Shown piece by piece: positions 16,165-27,452 of a stretch of DNA of 64,000 nt. The notes below the pieces were generated by a model. The model was given only the letters and a program-made list of their open reading frames with translations. It made no database searches and was not told the DNA's origin. Both the position numbers and the translations under genes were made by a program. This DNA comes from Acidiflorens sp963841945 (GTDB lineage: Bacteria; Acidobacteriota; Terriglobia; Terriglobales; Acidobacteriaceae). The stretch spans positions 1-64,000 of the forward strand of contig CAWJFC010000025.1 of NCBI GenBank assembly GCA_963841945.1, in the 5' to 3' direction. How positions within the stretch are numbered: the stretch's first letter is position 1; each line of letters begins with the position of its first letter.

Positions 16165-17373
16165 ATGAACATCCAGGAAAATGTTGCGCTGGCGCCGCTG
16201 ACGACTCTGCAGGTGGGAGGCGCGGCTCGCTATTTTGTGGAGGCGCGCGGCGAGGACGAGGTGCGCGAGGCGGTGCGATTTGCGAAGGCGCGCGGGCTGC
16301 CGCTGTTTGTGCTGGGCGGGGGCAGCAATCTGGTGGTGGCGGATGCGGGCTGGCCGGGACTGGTTTTGAAGATCGCCATCGGCGGGATTACGAGCCCGAG
16401 TTTGCAGAGTGCGGGCGGCAGCAACGCAGTGCTGTTCACGGTGGGAGCGGGCGTCAGCTGGGATGATTTTGTGGGCTTTGCGGTGTCGCAAAATTGCGCC
16501 GGGGTGGAGTGCCTGAGCGGGATTCCGGGGAGCGTGGGCGGAACGCCGGTTCAGAACGTGGGCGCGTATGGGCAGGAGGTTGGGGAGACGATCGAATCGG
16601 TGCGTGCGCTGGACACAAAGGTGGATATAAAGCCGGATATAAAAGAAGATCGCGTGGTTACCTTGCCGAAGCCGGCGTGCGGGTTTCGCTACCGGTCGAG
16701 CATTTTTAATCGGGCGGCGGGCGCGGTGGGCGGTGGAGAGCGTGGACGATACATTATTTTGCAGGTGAATTACCGGTTGAAGCGCGGCGGCGCGGCTTGT
16801 TTGAAGTACGCGGATTTGCAGAAGTATTTTGAGGGGCGCACTGATGGGGCGGCGGAGCGAGCGAGCGCTGCTCCTGGCAAGGTTCCTTCCGGCAGCGTTC
16901 CTTCTTTGAGCAACGGCCCTTCTTCTGGAAATGCTCCTTCCAGCAATGCTCCTTCTTTGAGTGAAGTGCGGGAGGCAGTGCGGACGATTCGGCGCGGCAA
17001 GGGCATGCTGATTGTGCGGGGAGATGAGGACAGCCGGAGCGTTGGATCTTTCTTTAAGAATCCAGTGCTTGGCGAGGTGGCGTTTGGGGAATTGACGGAG
17101 CGGGCGGGCGCTCGTGGCTTGACGATTTCGAGTTATCCGGCGCTCGATGGGCAACATAAAGTTTCGGCAGCGTGGCTGGTGGAGCATTCGGGATTTGGGA
17201 AGGGATTCCGGATGGGACGGGCGGGGATTTCCTCGAAACATGCGCTGGCGTTGATCAACCCCGGCGAGGCGCGGGCGGACGACATTATCGAGTTGAAGGA
17301 CGCGATTCAGCGGAGCGTGGAAGAGCAGTGGGGGATTCGGCTGGAGCCGGAGCCAGTGCTGGTCGGATTCTGA
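16165..17373 (+). CDS. murB: UDP-N-acetylenolpyruvoylglucosamine reductase with a repeat insert
   Basis: Reduces UDP-GlcNAc-enolpyruvate to UDP-MurNAc using FAD and NADPH, a committed step of peptidoglycan synthesis. The FAD domain shows TTLQVGGAARYF, LGGGSNLVVAD and SGIPGSVGGTPVQNVGAYGQE. The catalytic Ser is in GSFFKNPV and the late Glu in the C-terminal LEPEPVLVGF stretch. At 402 residues it exceeds the family by about 50 because of a low-complexity segment at about 225-267, made of degenerate units such as APSSNAPSLS encoded by ~15-base repeats (DNA 16855-16965). The ATG at 16165 is the sensible start. The insert lies between secondary-structure elements and is in frame, so activity is probably kept. 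Confidence 0.92.
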   Translation: MNIQENVALAPLTTLQVGGAARYFVEARGEDEVREAVRFAKARGLPLFVLGGGSNLVVADAGWPGLVLKIAIGGITSPSLQSAGGSNAVLFTVGAGVSWDDFVGFAVSQNCAGVECLSGIPGSVGGTPVQNVGAYGQEVGETIESVRALDTKVDIKPDIKEDRVVTLPKPACGFRYRSSIFNRAAGAVGGGERGRYIILQVNYRLKRGGAACLKYADLQKYFEGRTDGAAERASAAPGKVPSGSVPSLSNGPSSGNAPSSNAPSLSEVREAVRTIRRGKGMLIVRGDEDSRSVGSFFKNPVLGEVAFGELTERAGARGLTISSYPALDGQHKVSAAWLVEHSGFGKGFRMGRAGISSKHALALINPGEARADDIIELKDAIQRSVEEQWGIRLEPEPVLVGF

Positions 17374-17412
17374 CGCCGGAAGTCTGTCTTCTGAATCGAT
17401 CGCTACGATCAA

Positions 17413-17468
17413 ATCTCTTCCAACCGATCTTTACAACCAATTTTTTCCCACCAATTTCTTCCACCGAT
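17413..17468. repeat. Degenerate A/C/T tandem repeat after murB
   Basis: Successive units of about 15-17 bases on the pattern (C)CAACCGATC / ACAACCAATTTT / CCACCAATTTC / CCACCGATT. They lie in the short gap between murB and the convergent membrane-protein gene. They have no hairpin potential and read as slippage-born repeat. Confidence 0.4.
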
Positions 17469-17914
17469 TATGAGCGTGCTGGACGGGCCGGTGTGCCGCT
17501 TCGGAGCGCATCCCGCAGCAGCAAAATTCCTGCAATCAGAATCAGCGGAGCCGTGTAGACGCCGGGCATGAGGCGTCGGTACTCGATGGAGGCGATCATG
17601 TGAGCGCAGCCGTTGGCGATGCCGCCGAGGAGCGCGACCGGGACAGCGAGGATGCGCAGCCATGGTGGACGCCGAAAGGCGAGGGGCGCGAGCGCGAGCC
17701 ACACAGCCAGGACGCAAAGCAGGATGCCGACAAAGGATTGGAGGGTCAGGATGGGCATGAAGAAGGACGGCCATGCGCGGCGAATGGCGAGGACGTTGGG
17801 ATTGTAGTAGGCGAGGAAATCGTGCCCGGCTTCGTCGAGGGTGTGGAGGGCGAGACTGTAGCCGAAGAAGAGCCAGAGGACACCGAAACGTTGATGGGAG
17901 TCGCCGAGGTTCAC
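17468..17914 (-). CDS. HXXEE-like integral membrane protein, unknown function
   Basis: 148 residues with about four membrane helices. The N-terminal helix is followed by HTLDEAGHDF, a close variant (H-x-x-D-E) of the HXXEE motif that names a family of small membrane proteins, and a second His follows in the third helix region (CAHMIAS). Metal binding is plausible but unproven. It stands alone between murB (convergent) and the ECF sigma gene (divergent). Confidence 0.6.
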   Translation of the reverse strand: MNLGDSHQRFGVLWLFFGYSLALHTLDEAGHDFLAYYNPNVLAIRRAWPSFFMPILTLQSFVGILLCVLAVWLALAPLAFRRPPWLRILAVPVALLGGIANGCAHMIASIEYRRLMPGVYTAPLILIAGILLLRDALRSGTPARPARS

Positions 17915-18202
17915 AGGGCCTCCACGCGATGGAACGCGATTGTTATACCACGGGCGCGCGCGCGACGGGCAACGGGCGATGGGTTCGCGATCGAGTCGAG
18001 AAGGAGTGGGGGGTGGTGAAAAAGGGGCGGCTCATCCCGAAGCGGTGGGCTTTCCCCCATGCCGGCCCAGAGGTGCCTCCGCAACGCCGGGATCCGCCCA
18101 TTGAGGATATCGGCAGGGATGCCGTTTAAACCAGTCCTTTTGATACCGTCCGAATGAATCACCAAAATTTCCCCGAACGAAAGGGGGTTGGCGGCGTTCT
18201 TT

Positions 18203-18238
18203 ACGAATAGGAACAGAACGAATAGGAACAGAGTCTGC
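18203..18238 (+). promoter_or_regulatory. Perfect 15-bp duplication forming a possible ECF promoter
   Basis: ACGAATAGGAACAGA occurs twice in tandem at 18203-18217 and 18218-18232. The first copy supplies GGAACA, a typical ECF -35, and 17 bases later comes GTCTGC, an acceptable ECF -10, placing the start about 20 bases before the sigma gene. This would be autoregulation. The remainder of the 352-base gap (17915-18266) shows no gene. Confidence 0.42.
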
Positions 18239-18266
18239 GGTTGGCCGAGGCCATCGGAATCGCCTG

Positions 18267-18896
18267 GTGAACGGAGAACGTGAACCTGAGAACGCGCAAG
18301 CACGGACGGGAGCTGTGACTTCAGACTTCGTTATGGCAGATCAGGCGATGGCAGATGAGGCCATGATATCGGCGCAACCGGAGGCGGATGTGCTGGAGGT
18401 TGCGGTCCGTGAGCATAGCCGCCTGGTCTATCGCATTGCCTACTCGGTTTTGCGCAACGCGGCTGAAGCGGAGGACGCGGTGCAGGAGGTTTTTCTCCGC
18501 GCGCTGCGGTATGGCAAGAAGTTGACTGGAGTCGAGGATCAAAAGGCTTGGCTGGCACAGATTGCGTGGCGAGTAGCGGTGGAACATCGCAGGCGTGGGG
18601 TCAGGAACAGCGCGCAAGGCGTAGGGACGACCGAGCAAGAGACGTTGCTTTCAGGTGATCTGGGTGCGGAGCGGATTTTGCTGGACAAGGAGCGCGGCGA
18701 ACTCTTAGCGCAGTTGATTACCAGGTTGCCCGATGCGTTGCGTGATCCGCTGGTGCTATTGGCGATGGAGGAGCTATCGCCGAGGGAGATTGGAGCGATG
18801 CTTGGAATCAGCGAAGCGGCGGTGCGGTCGAGAGCGTTTCGAGCGCGGCAGATTCTGCGCGAGCGGATGACGGCGCGGATGGGAGGTGGGAAATGA
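18267..18896 (+). CDS. ECF-type RNA polymerase sigma factor
   Basis: 209 residues with sigma-70 region 2 (VREHSRLVYRIAYSVLRN, then AEDAVQEVFLRAL) and region 4 (LPDALRDPLVLLAMEELSPREIGAMLGISEAAVRSRAFRAR). The N-terminus carries an in-frame duplicated 15-base unit giving MADQAMADEAM (18333-18365). The start is not certain: GTG 18267 is the longest, and ATG 18333 would leave the conserved core intact. It overlaps the next gene by 4 bases (ATGA), a typical sigma/anti-sigma arrangement. A candidate self-promoter lies just upstream. Confidence 0.86.
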   Translation: MNGEREPENAQARTGAVTSDFVMADQAMADEAMISAQPEADVLEVAVREHSRLVYRIAYSVLRNAAEAEDAVQEVFLRALRYGKKLTGVEDQKAWLAQIAWRVAVEHRRRGVRNSAQGVGTTEQETLLSGDLGAERILLDKERGELLAQLITRLPDALRDPLVLLAMEELSPREIGAMLGISEAAVRSRAFRARQILRERMTARMGGGK

Positions 18897-19546
18897 ACCG
18901 GAATGATGCAGAGCGCGAGCGGGGAGACGCGAATGAGTCCGATGTGGACCGCTGGCTCGATGATGCGCTTGCTGTTTATGCGAAGGCAGAGCCGCGCGCC
19001 GGGCTGGAAGGACGCGTGCTGGCGCAGCTGCAAGCCGAGCGAGAAGATGCCGAAAGAAGTCGTGTTGCGCTCCGGCGCGGCTGGTGGTTGGCCTTAAGGG
19101 TGGTGACTGCGACCGGATTGGCGGTAATCGCGGTCTGGGTCTGGCAGAGTGGTCGCGATGCGAGACAGCACGTGACAGCGAAAAAATCGGCCACAAGCCA
19201 GAAAGAGACCGTGCGGGAGACAGTGCAGGGCGTGTCGGACAGTCCGTCCGCAGTCAGTCCGGTCACCGTTCAAAGGGGCAGCGGCAGGTTAGCTGAGACT
19301 CATCCGCCAGTGCTGGCGACGAAGCACCGCGCGATTCGACCGCGCAGCAATCAAGCGCTAGCAGCCGCGCCAAAGCTGGATCAGTTCCCCTCGCCGCGGC
19401 CGTTGAGCGAGCAGGAGCAAATCCTGATGAGCTACGTGGCGAGGTATCCGGAAAGCGCGGCGCTTGTTGCACAGGCTAGGACTGAGGAGCTTGAGCAGGA
19501 TCGCAAAAAAGAAGAGTTGGAGGCGGCGCAGGGCAGTTCGGAATGA
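18893..19546 (+). CDS. Putative anti-sigma factor, single-pass membrane protein
   Basis: 217 residues without a recognised catalytic domain. A short acidic N-terminal region (VDRWLDDALAVYAKAEPR) is followed by a basic stretch, one membrane helix (WWLALRVVTATGLAVIAVWVW, about residues 64-84) and a Ser/Thr/Pro-rich outer part ending in an acidic helical tail. Overlap with the sigma gene by ATGA and the one-helix topology support an anti-sigma role. No zinc-binding HxxxCxxC motif is present, so it is not a classical ZAS protein. Confidence 0.6.
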   Translation: MNRNDAERERGDANESDVDRWLDDALAVYAKAEPRAGLEGRVLAQLQAEREDAERSRVALRRGWWLALRVVTATGLAVIAVWVWQSGRDARQHVTAKKSATSQKETVRETVQGVSDSPSAVSPVTVQRGSGRLAETHPPVLATKHRAIRPRSNQALAAAPKLDQFPSPRPLSEQEQILMSYVARYPESAALVAQARTEELEQDRKKEELEAAQGSSE

Positions 19547-19624
19547 AAATTCCGGACGACCGTGTCCCGGATCTCAGAAACGGATTTCAGGCAGACTGAC
19601 AACACAGATTCAAGGAGAATCGCA

Positions 19625-20191
19625 ATGAATAAGAAAATCGTGGCAGCGGGCGTGCCGGTGTTTGTGTTAATGGTCGCGTTCGCATTTTCGAATGGGGTTA
19701 ACAGAGCATGGGCGCAGGAGTCGGACAGTGCAACCTCGTCCAGTTCAACCAAGAGCGCCGAACAGAAAGCGACCGTTCCGCTGGAAGCCTACCGGGTCGA
19801 TTTCTCCATCAATGAACTGGAGGACGGGAAGAAGGTCAACACGCGGCAGTATTCGATGGACCTGACAAAAGACCAACCCCAGGACATCAAAATTGGCACA
19901 AAGGTACCAGTCGAGACCAAAGAAGGAGCGTTTCAGTATCTCGATGTCGGCACGAGCATCAGCGGCAGGTTGCAACCGCACAACGACCAACTGGAGCTGA
20001 TTGTCCACGTCGAGATGAGCAACTTCGCAGTTCCGGAGCAGAACCATGACTCCCGTTCGCTGATACGGCAGTTCAAAATCGGCGGCGGGACTTTGGTGGT
20101 ATTGGGAAAGCCGATGTTAATCGGCAGCGCCGACGATCCGAACTCGAAGCGGCAGTTTCAGGTTGAAGTGACGATGACCAAGCTGAGGTAG
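19625..20191 (+). CDS. Secreted protein of unknown function downstream of the sigma pair
   Basis: 188 residues. A signal peptide (KKIVAAGVPVFVLMVAFAFSNGVNRAWAQ) is followed by a Ser/Thr-rich linker and a beta-rich domain containing YRVDFSINELEDGKKVNTRQYS, DVGTSISGRLQP, LELIVHVEMSNFA and a final RQFQVEVTMTKLR. The last part recalls the core strands of secretin-like domains, but the protein is far too short to be a secretin. The start ATG 19625 has GGAG at 19614-19617. It is 78 bases after the anti-sigma gene and is plausibly regulated by the sigma factor. Confidence 0.65.
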   Translation: MNKKIVAAGVPVFVLMVAFAFSNGVNRAWAQESDSATSSSSTKSAEQKATVPLEAYRVDFSINELEDGKKVNTRQYSMDLTKDQPQDIKIGTKVPVETKEGAFQYLDVGTSISGRLQPHNDQLELIVHVEMSNFAVPEQNHDSRSLIRQFKIGGGTLVVLGKPMLIGSADDPNSKRQFQVEVTMTKLR

Positions 20192-20212
20192 GATTTGTTG
20201 GGGATCGCCATG

Positions 20213-20237
20213 CGGGTGGGGCGAGGGCGCCCACCCG
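20213..20237. repeat. Palindrome CGGGTGGG-N9-CCCACCCG (REP-like)
   Basis: 8-bp perfect arms immediately after the secreted-protein gene, in the gap before the convergent uracil-DNA glycosylase gene. It may slow transcription from both sides, though no U-tract is present. Confidence 0.5.
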
Positions 20238-20283
20238 AGCCGCTGGCGCTATGGTCTTCTGCTATCGCCCACGAAGCGCTTTT

Positions 20284-20973
20284 CTATCCTTCAGCCAGTT
20301 GGCGAGCTCTCCTGAAAATCTCTACGAACATCGGACGCGTTAACTTTCCGGTCTGCGTATTTTGGTTCGAGGGATGGTAGGACGCAAGGAGCGTCTTGCC
20401 ATCCGGCATTTTGTAGCTGGCACCATGAGCAAACAGATACGGCGCGCGAGTGGTGATCAGGCCCTTGCGTTTCAGGTGAAGCAGGTAGCTGTCGAAGCCG
20501 ATTTTTCCCAGTGCTACTACGACCTTCAGATTTTTCAATCCTTCCAGTTCACGATCCAGATATTCAGAGCAGTTGGCTAGCTCTTGCGGCAGCGGCTTAT
20601 TGTCAGGCGGCGCGCAGCGGGCGGCGGCGGTGATGTAGAGGTCGGTCAGGACGAGGCCATCGCCGCGAGAGACGGCAGTGGGCTGATTGGCGAAGCCGGT
20701 TTCGTAGAGGACCGGGTACATGAATTTGCCGGAGGCGTCTCCGGTGAATGGGCGCCCGGTGCGATTGGAGCCATGCGCGCCGGGAGCGAGTCCGAGGACC
20801 AGGATGGCGGCTTTGGGATCGCCGAAGCCGGGCACGGGCTTGCCCCAGTATTCGCAGTCGCGGTAGGCGCGGCGCTTCTCTTTCGCAATGAGTTCGCGGT
20901 AGGCGACGAGGCGCGGACAGCGGGTGCAGGCGATCACCTCTTCGTTTAAGACTTTCAGCCAGGCGGGAAGCAT
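20284..20973 (-). CDS. Family 5 (UDGb-type) uracil-DNA glycosylase
   Basis: Excises uracil and related lesions from DNA. Motif A is GLAPGAHGSNRTGRPFTGD and motif B ASYHPSNQNTQTGKLT, which specify family 5; a catalytic Asp like that of UDG1 is absent, as expected. Iron-sulfur cysteines are seen in CTRCPRL, RDCEYWG and AARCAPP. The 229 residues from ATG 20973 match the family length. The frame runs back to 21276, but that stretch is A/T-rich intergenic DNA containing the trigger factor start region. It is divergent from tig. Confidence 0.88.
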   Translation of the reverse strand: MLPAWLKVLNEEVIACTRCPRLVAYRELIAKEKRRAYRDCEYWGKPVPGFGDPKAAILVLGLAPGAHGSNRTGRPFTGDASGKFMYPVLYETGFANQPTAVSRGDGLVLTDLYITAAARCAPPDNKPLPQELANCSEYLDRELEGLKNLKVVVALGKIGFDSYLLHLKRKGLITTRAPYLFAHGASYKMPDGKTLLASYHPSNQNTQTGKLTRPMFVEIFRRARQLAEG

Positions 20974-21257
20974 TTTGTAATTGGGCAAACGGTTATTTTG
21001 TAATCTTAAATCGTCTAATTTGACATCCTGCAGAGTTGAAATTACCAAATTATCTGATTGGGAAATTAGAAAGTCTGCAAATAAGTGCACACTCTCCTTG
21101 CGTGCAGTTACTTTGGTGGGTAGGAAGTGTGGTGCATGCGTTTGACGATGTTCTCTGCATGTCTTTAAACTCATCTTTGCGGTCAAGGCTTTTTTTATTG
21201 AAGCCGACCCTCCCAGACTCCGGCCGGACTTGGCGCGGAGGCATTGAAAGGTAGACT

Positions 21258-22586
21258 GTGAGCCCCACAGAAACAAAGGACAGCACGAAGCGCGAAATCG
21301 AGGTCGAGGTACCGGCAGCGGAAGTCGGCCGTGAGACTGAGGCGCTGATTCAGAAGTATCAGAAGGTTGCGCGCATTGCGGGCTTCCGGCGCGGACATGT
21401 GCCTGCGTCGATCATTCGCCAGCGGTTTTCCGAAGAAATCAAAACCGATGTAGTGGAATCGCTGGTTCCGCGCTATTTTCGCCGGGAGGCGGAGCGGCTG
21501 GGGATCCATCCGGTGTCGCAACCGCGAGTGACTGACCTGCATGTGCATGACGGCGAGCCGATGAAGTTCAAGGCGGCGTTTGAAGTTCTGCCTGAGATCA
21601 AGCTGGAGGGCTACAAAGAACTGCGGGCGGATAAACCGGAGATTGTCGTATCCGATGCCGATGTAGACCAGGCGCTGAGCGATCTGCGGGAGCAGCATGC
21701 AAAGTTTGAGCCGATCGAAGGGCGGGCGCTGGTGGATGGGGATTTTGCGCAGGCCTCGCTGGATGGGCATCCGAAGAGTGCCGATGGCGCCAAAAATGAC
21801 GCCAAAGAGACCGGCGGCGATAAGAAAGATGATGCCAAGGGCGACGCGCAGCCCGTGCACATGGACGAGGTGCTGGTGGAGATCGGCGGCAAGAACACGA
21901 TGCCGGAATTCACGGAGCATTTGCGCGGAGCGAACGCCGGGGATGAGCGGACCTTCGATGTGAATTATCCGGAGGATGCGCAGGACAAGCGGCTGGCGGG
22001 GAAGACGTTCACTTATACGGTGAAGGTGGGCGCGATCAAGAAGAAGATCATGCCGGAACTGAACGAGGAGTTTGCCAAGCAGCTGGGCGAGTTTGCGAAT
22101 ATCGACGAAGTGCGGCAGCGCCTGCGCGAGCAGATGGAAGCTGAGCGCAAGCACGAGGCGGAGCACAAAGCGAAAGACAGGCTGGTCGAAGAGCTGATCA
22201 AGCGGAACGAGTTCGAGGTGCCGGAATCGCTGATCGAGCAGCAGATTGACGTCCGGCTCGAGCGGGGTTTGCGGGCACTGGCGGCGCAGGGCTTGAGCGC
22301 GGAACATATGAAGAAGATGGATCTACCGCGGCTGAGGGCGGGGCAGCGGGAGCAGGCGATCCACGATGTGAAGGCGGCGTTGCTGCTGGAAAAAGTAGCG
22401 GAAGCGGAGAATGTGCAGGTCAGCGACGAGGAGATGGACGCGGAGGTTGACTCGCTGGCAAAACAAACAAAACAGACGGCGGAGATGATTCGCACACGTT
22501 TGACACGGGATGGGGGCCTCGATAGGATACGGACCAGAATCCGCAACGAGAAGACCCTCGAATTTCTGTATCACCAGTCCGCATGA
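21258..22586 (+). CDS. tig: Trigger factor, ribosome-associated chaperone
   Basis: Binds ribosomal protein L23 at the exit tunnel and shields nascent chains. It has an N-terminal ribosome-binding domain with IAGFRRGHVPASII (the GFRxGxxP signature), a PPIase-like domain and a long helical C-domain (EFEVPESLIEQQIDVRLERG). The GTG start at 21258 follows AAAGGTAG. An Asp/Lys-rich insert (about residues 172-197, including KNDAKETGGDKKDDAKGDA) interrupts the PPIase domain, where FKBP-type activity would reside; that domain is dispensable in other bacteria. It is the first gene of the tig-clpP-clpX-lon block. Confidence 0.93.
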   Translation: MSPTETKDSTKREIEVEVPAAEVGRETEALIQKYQKVARIAGFRRGHVPASIIRQRFSEEIKTDVVESLVPRYFRREAERLGIHPVSQPRVTDLHVHDGEPMKFKAAFEVLPEIKLEGYKELRADKPEIVVSDADVDQALSDLREQHAKFEPIEGRALVDGDFAQASLDGHPKSADGAKNDAKETGGDKKDDAKGDAQPVHMDEVLVEIGGKNTMPEFTEHLRGANAGDERTFDVNYPEDAQDKRLAGKTFTYTVKVGAIKKKIMPELNEEFAKQLGEFANIDEVRQRLREQMEAERKHEAEHKAKDRLVEELIKRNEFEVPESLIEQQIDVRLERGLRALAAQGLSAEHMKKMDLPRLRAGQREQAIHDVKAALLLEKVAEAENVQVSDEEMDAEVDSLAKQTKQTAEMIRTRLTRDGGLDRIRTRIRNEKTLEFLYHQSA

Positions 22587-22645
22587 AAACACGCGGACCA
22601 TTTCGATCCTCCCCCGATTGCGCATAACCACAGTCAGGGCAAGGT

Positions 22646-23263
22646 GTGTGGAAGGTGAACTTGAGCGACGAAAAAATGATGCTGGTACCGATGGTGATCG
22701 AACAGACCGGGCGGGGCGAGCGCGCTTATGATATCTACTCCCGGCTGCTGCGCGACAACATCATCTTTATAGGCACGCCGATCGATGACAACATTGCCAA
22801 CCTGGTGATCGCACAGATGCTGTTTCTGGCGCAGGAAGATCCTGAAAAAGACATCCAGTTATATATCAACTCGCCGGGCGGATCGATTACGGCGGGGATG
22901 GCGATTTACGACACGATGCAATATGTGAAGAACGATGTGACGACGATCTGCATCGGGCAGGCGGCGTCGATGGCGGCACTGTTGCTTTCGGCGGGGCAGG
23001 CAAAGAAACGATTGGGATTGCCCAACTCGCGCATCCTGATCCACCAGCCTTCGATGGGCGGGCTGAGCGGGCAGGCGACCGACATCGACATTCATGCCCG
23101 TGAAATCTTGCGGATGCGCGAGATTACGAATCAATTACTTTCGAAACACACCGGTCAAAAGCTGGACAAAGTGGAGAAGGACGTGGAGCGCGACTTCATT
23201 ATGAACGCGCAGCAGGCGAAGGAATACGGGATCATCGACGATATCATCTATACGACGAGATAG
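22646..23263 (+). CDS. clpP: ATP-dependent Clp protease proteolytic subunit
   Basis: Serine protease tetradecamer partnered by ClpX. The triad Ser is in GQAASMAA, His in LIHQPSMGG and Asp in the KDVERDF region. The core begins LVPMVIEQTGRGERAYDIYSRLL. The start is ambiguous: GTG 22646 has AGGG seven bases ahead, while ATG 22676 gives canonical numbering (Ser98). The gene lies 59 bases after tig and 78 before clpX, one operon. Confidence 0.95.
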   Translation: MWKVNLSDEKMMLVPMVIEQTGRGERAYDIYSRLLRDNIIFIGTPIDDNIANLVIAQMLFLAQEDPEKDIQLYINSPGGSITAGMAIYDTMQYVKNDVTTICIGQAASMAALLLSAGQAKKRLGLPNSRILIHQPSMGGLSGQATDIDIHAREILRMREITNQLLSKHTGQKLDKVEKDVERDFIMNAQQAKEYGIIDDIIYTTR

Positions 23264-23341
23264 CGGGTATGATCGGCAATTCAGCGCCGACTCGGAATCC
23301 GCAAATGGGGCGGGCGGTAGGTAGAAAAGGAGTAGTGCCGA

Positions 23342-24625
23342 GTGAAAACAAGAACCGGCTCGGAAGAGATGCTGCGCTGTTCGTTCTGCCATAAATCGCA
23401 GGACGCGGTAGCGAAGCTGATCTCATCGCCAAGTGACTATCCCCGTGCATACATTTGCGACGAATGCGTGGCCGTCTGTAATTCAATTCTGGAAGACGAC
23501 CGGACGGCGACGCCGGCCTCGGCGGTGCCCAACCAGTTGCCGAAACCGCAGGACGTAAAGACCTTCCTGGACGAATACGTTATTGGACAGGAGCAGACCA
23601 AGAAGAAACTGGCGGTCGCGGTCTACAACCACTACAAGCGCATTTACATGAACCGCCAGCGCCCGAGCGATGGCGTGGAACTGACCAAGTCGAACATCCT
23701 GCTGATCGGGCCGACCGGGACGGGCAAAACGCTGCTGGCGCAGACGCTGGCGCGCATGCTGGATGTGCCGTTTGCGATTGTGGATGCGACGACGCTGACC
23801 GAGGCTGGGTACGTCGGCGAGGATGTCGAGAACATCATCCTGAAGCTCCTGCAGGCTGCGGAAGGCGACGTGAGTCGAACCCAGACCGGCATCATCTATA
23901 TCGATGAGATTGACAAGATCGGGCGCAAGGACGAGAACCCATCGATTACGCGCGACGTTTCGGGCGAGGGCGTGCAGCAGGCGCTCTTGAAGATTCTCGA
24001 GGGAACGATCGCCAATGTTCCGCCGCAGGGCGGACGCAAGCATCCGCACCAGGAATTTACGCCGGTCGATACCACGAACATTCTGTTTATTTGCGGCGGC
24101 GCGTTTGTCGGCCTGGAAAAGATCATTGCGCGGCGGGTAGGCAAGAAGTCGCTCGGCTTCCGCACGGGATCGGAGCTGGAGCAGGAAGAGGCGACGCTGC
24201 AAACCTCCAAGCGCAATTTTGAGCTGGTGTCGGAGGCGCAGCCGGAAGACCTGATCAAGTTCGGACTGATTCCGGAGTTTGTGGGCCGTTTGCCGGTGAT
24301 GGGCGTACTGCAGAGCCTCGACGAGAACGCGCTGGTCGAGATCCTGACGCGACCCAAGAACGCTATCGTCAAGCAGTACCAGCGTCTGTTTGAATTCGAA
24401 AACGTAAGGCTCAAGTTCACCGAAGAGGCGAACCGGGCGATTGCGCGGCAGGCGATGATCCGCAAGGTAGGGGCGCGCGGGTTGCGCATGATTCTGGAAG
24501 AGCTGATGCTGGAGTTAATGTATAGTTTGCCGAGCCAGAAGAAGGTCAAGGAATTTGAAGTGACGCGCGAGATGGTGGAGAAGAGAAACGTCTCACTGGC
24601 GATGATTGAAAAGGCGGCGAGTTAA
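23342..24625 (+). CDS. clpX: ClpX, ATP-dependent unfoldase
   Basis: Unfolds substrates and threads them into ClpP. The N-terminal zinc finger uses CSFC and CDECVAVC cysteines. The AAA+ module carries Walker A GPTGTGKTLLAQ, pore loop AGYVGED, Walker B IIYIDEIDKI, a sensor/arginine region and LGF in the ClpP-binding loop (KKSLGFRTG). At 427 residues it is full length. The GTG start is preceded by AAAAGGAG. It lies between clpP and lon in the standard order. Confidence 0.96.
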   Translation: MKTRTGSEEMLRCSFCHKSQDAVAKLISSPSDYPRAYICDECVAVCNSILEDDRTATPASAVPNQLPKPQDVKTFLDEYVIGQEQTKKKLAVAVYNHYKRIYMNRQRPSDGVELTKSNILLIGPTGTGKTLLAQTLARMLDVPFAIVDATTLTEAGYVGEDVENIILKLLQAAEGDVSRTQTGIIYIDEIDKIGRKDENPSITRDVSGEGVQQALLKILEGTIANVPPQGGRKHPHQEFTPVDTTNILFICGGAFVGLEKIIARRVGKKSLGFRTGSELEQEEATLQTSKRNFELVSEAQPEDLIKFGLIPEFVGRLPVMGVLQSLDENALVEILTRPKNAIVKQYQRLFEFENVRLKFTEEANRAIARQAMIRKVGARGLRMILEELMLELMYSLPSQKKVKEFEVTREMVEKRNVSLAMIEKAAS

Positions 24626-24708
24626 AACCCCACCCTGGACATCGCAACCTGCGCGATGTTTAAAGATGGGTACCAATTTGTTGGGACCTCAAGAACGGAG
24701 ACCCTAGT

Positions 24709-27126
<2,418 letters not shown>

Positions 27127-27152
27127 GCGGCGGCAATCGTTAAAATAGGGGC

Positions 27153-27383
27153 ATGGAAGCTGCTCCCGGCGGCCGCTCCGGATTTACCCTCAAAGGGTCG
27201 GCCGGCCTTATCGTCGCTCTAGCTGTCGTCGCCATCCTGCTCATCACCCTTCCCGGTTATCGTCTCTTTTTTGGAATCAGTGTGCTGATCGGACTGGTTA
27301 TCGCCGGCGGACTGGCGCTCTGGCACAGGATGCATCCGATCAAAGACGTCGACGTGGAACATAAGCGACCGCTCGGCTTGTAG
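27153..27383 (+). CDS. Small two-helix membrane protein, unknown
   Basis: 76 residues with two hydrophobic helices (LIVALAVVAILLITLPGY and FFGISVLIGLVIAGGLALW) and a charged C-terminus. It lies 26 bases after lon and 69 before engB, probably in the same operon. A TTAAAAT box about 12 bases before the ATG might instead give it its own start. No family was recognised. Confidence 0.6.
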   Translation: MEAAPGGRSGFTLKGSAGLIVALAVVAILLITLPGYRLFFGISVLIGLVIAGGLALWHRMHPIKDVDVEHKRPLGL

Positions 27384-27452
27384 GGCGCTGCGCAACTAAT
27401 TTCCTCGGCGCAACTCTAATCATTTACCATCTATGCACCGGAACCTCTGACC

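Noticed and set aside
16066..17412. A 448-codon open frame antisense to murB
   Set aside because: Arg/His/Pro-rich shadow of murB; murB has all its catalytic motifs.
20974..21276. The 100-residue N-terminal extension of the uracil-DNA glycosylase frame
   Set aside because: A/T-rich intergenic sequence covering the tig promoter; family proteins start near the ATG at 20973.
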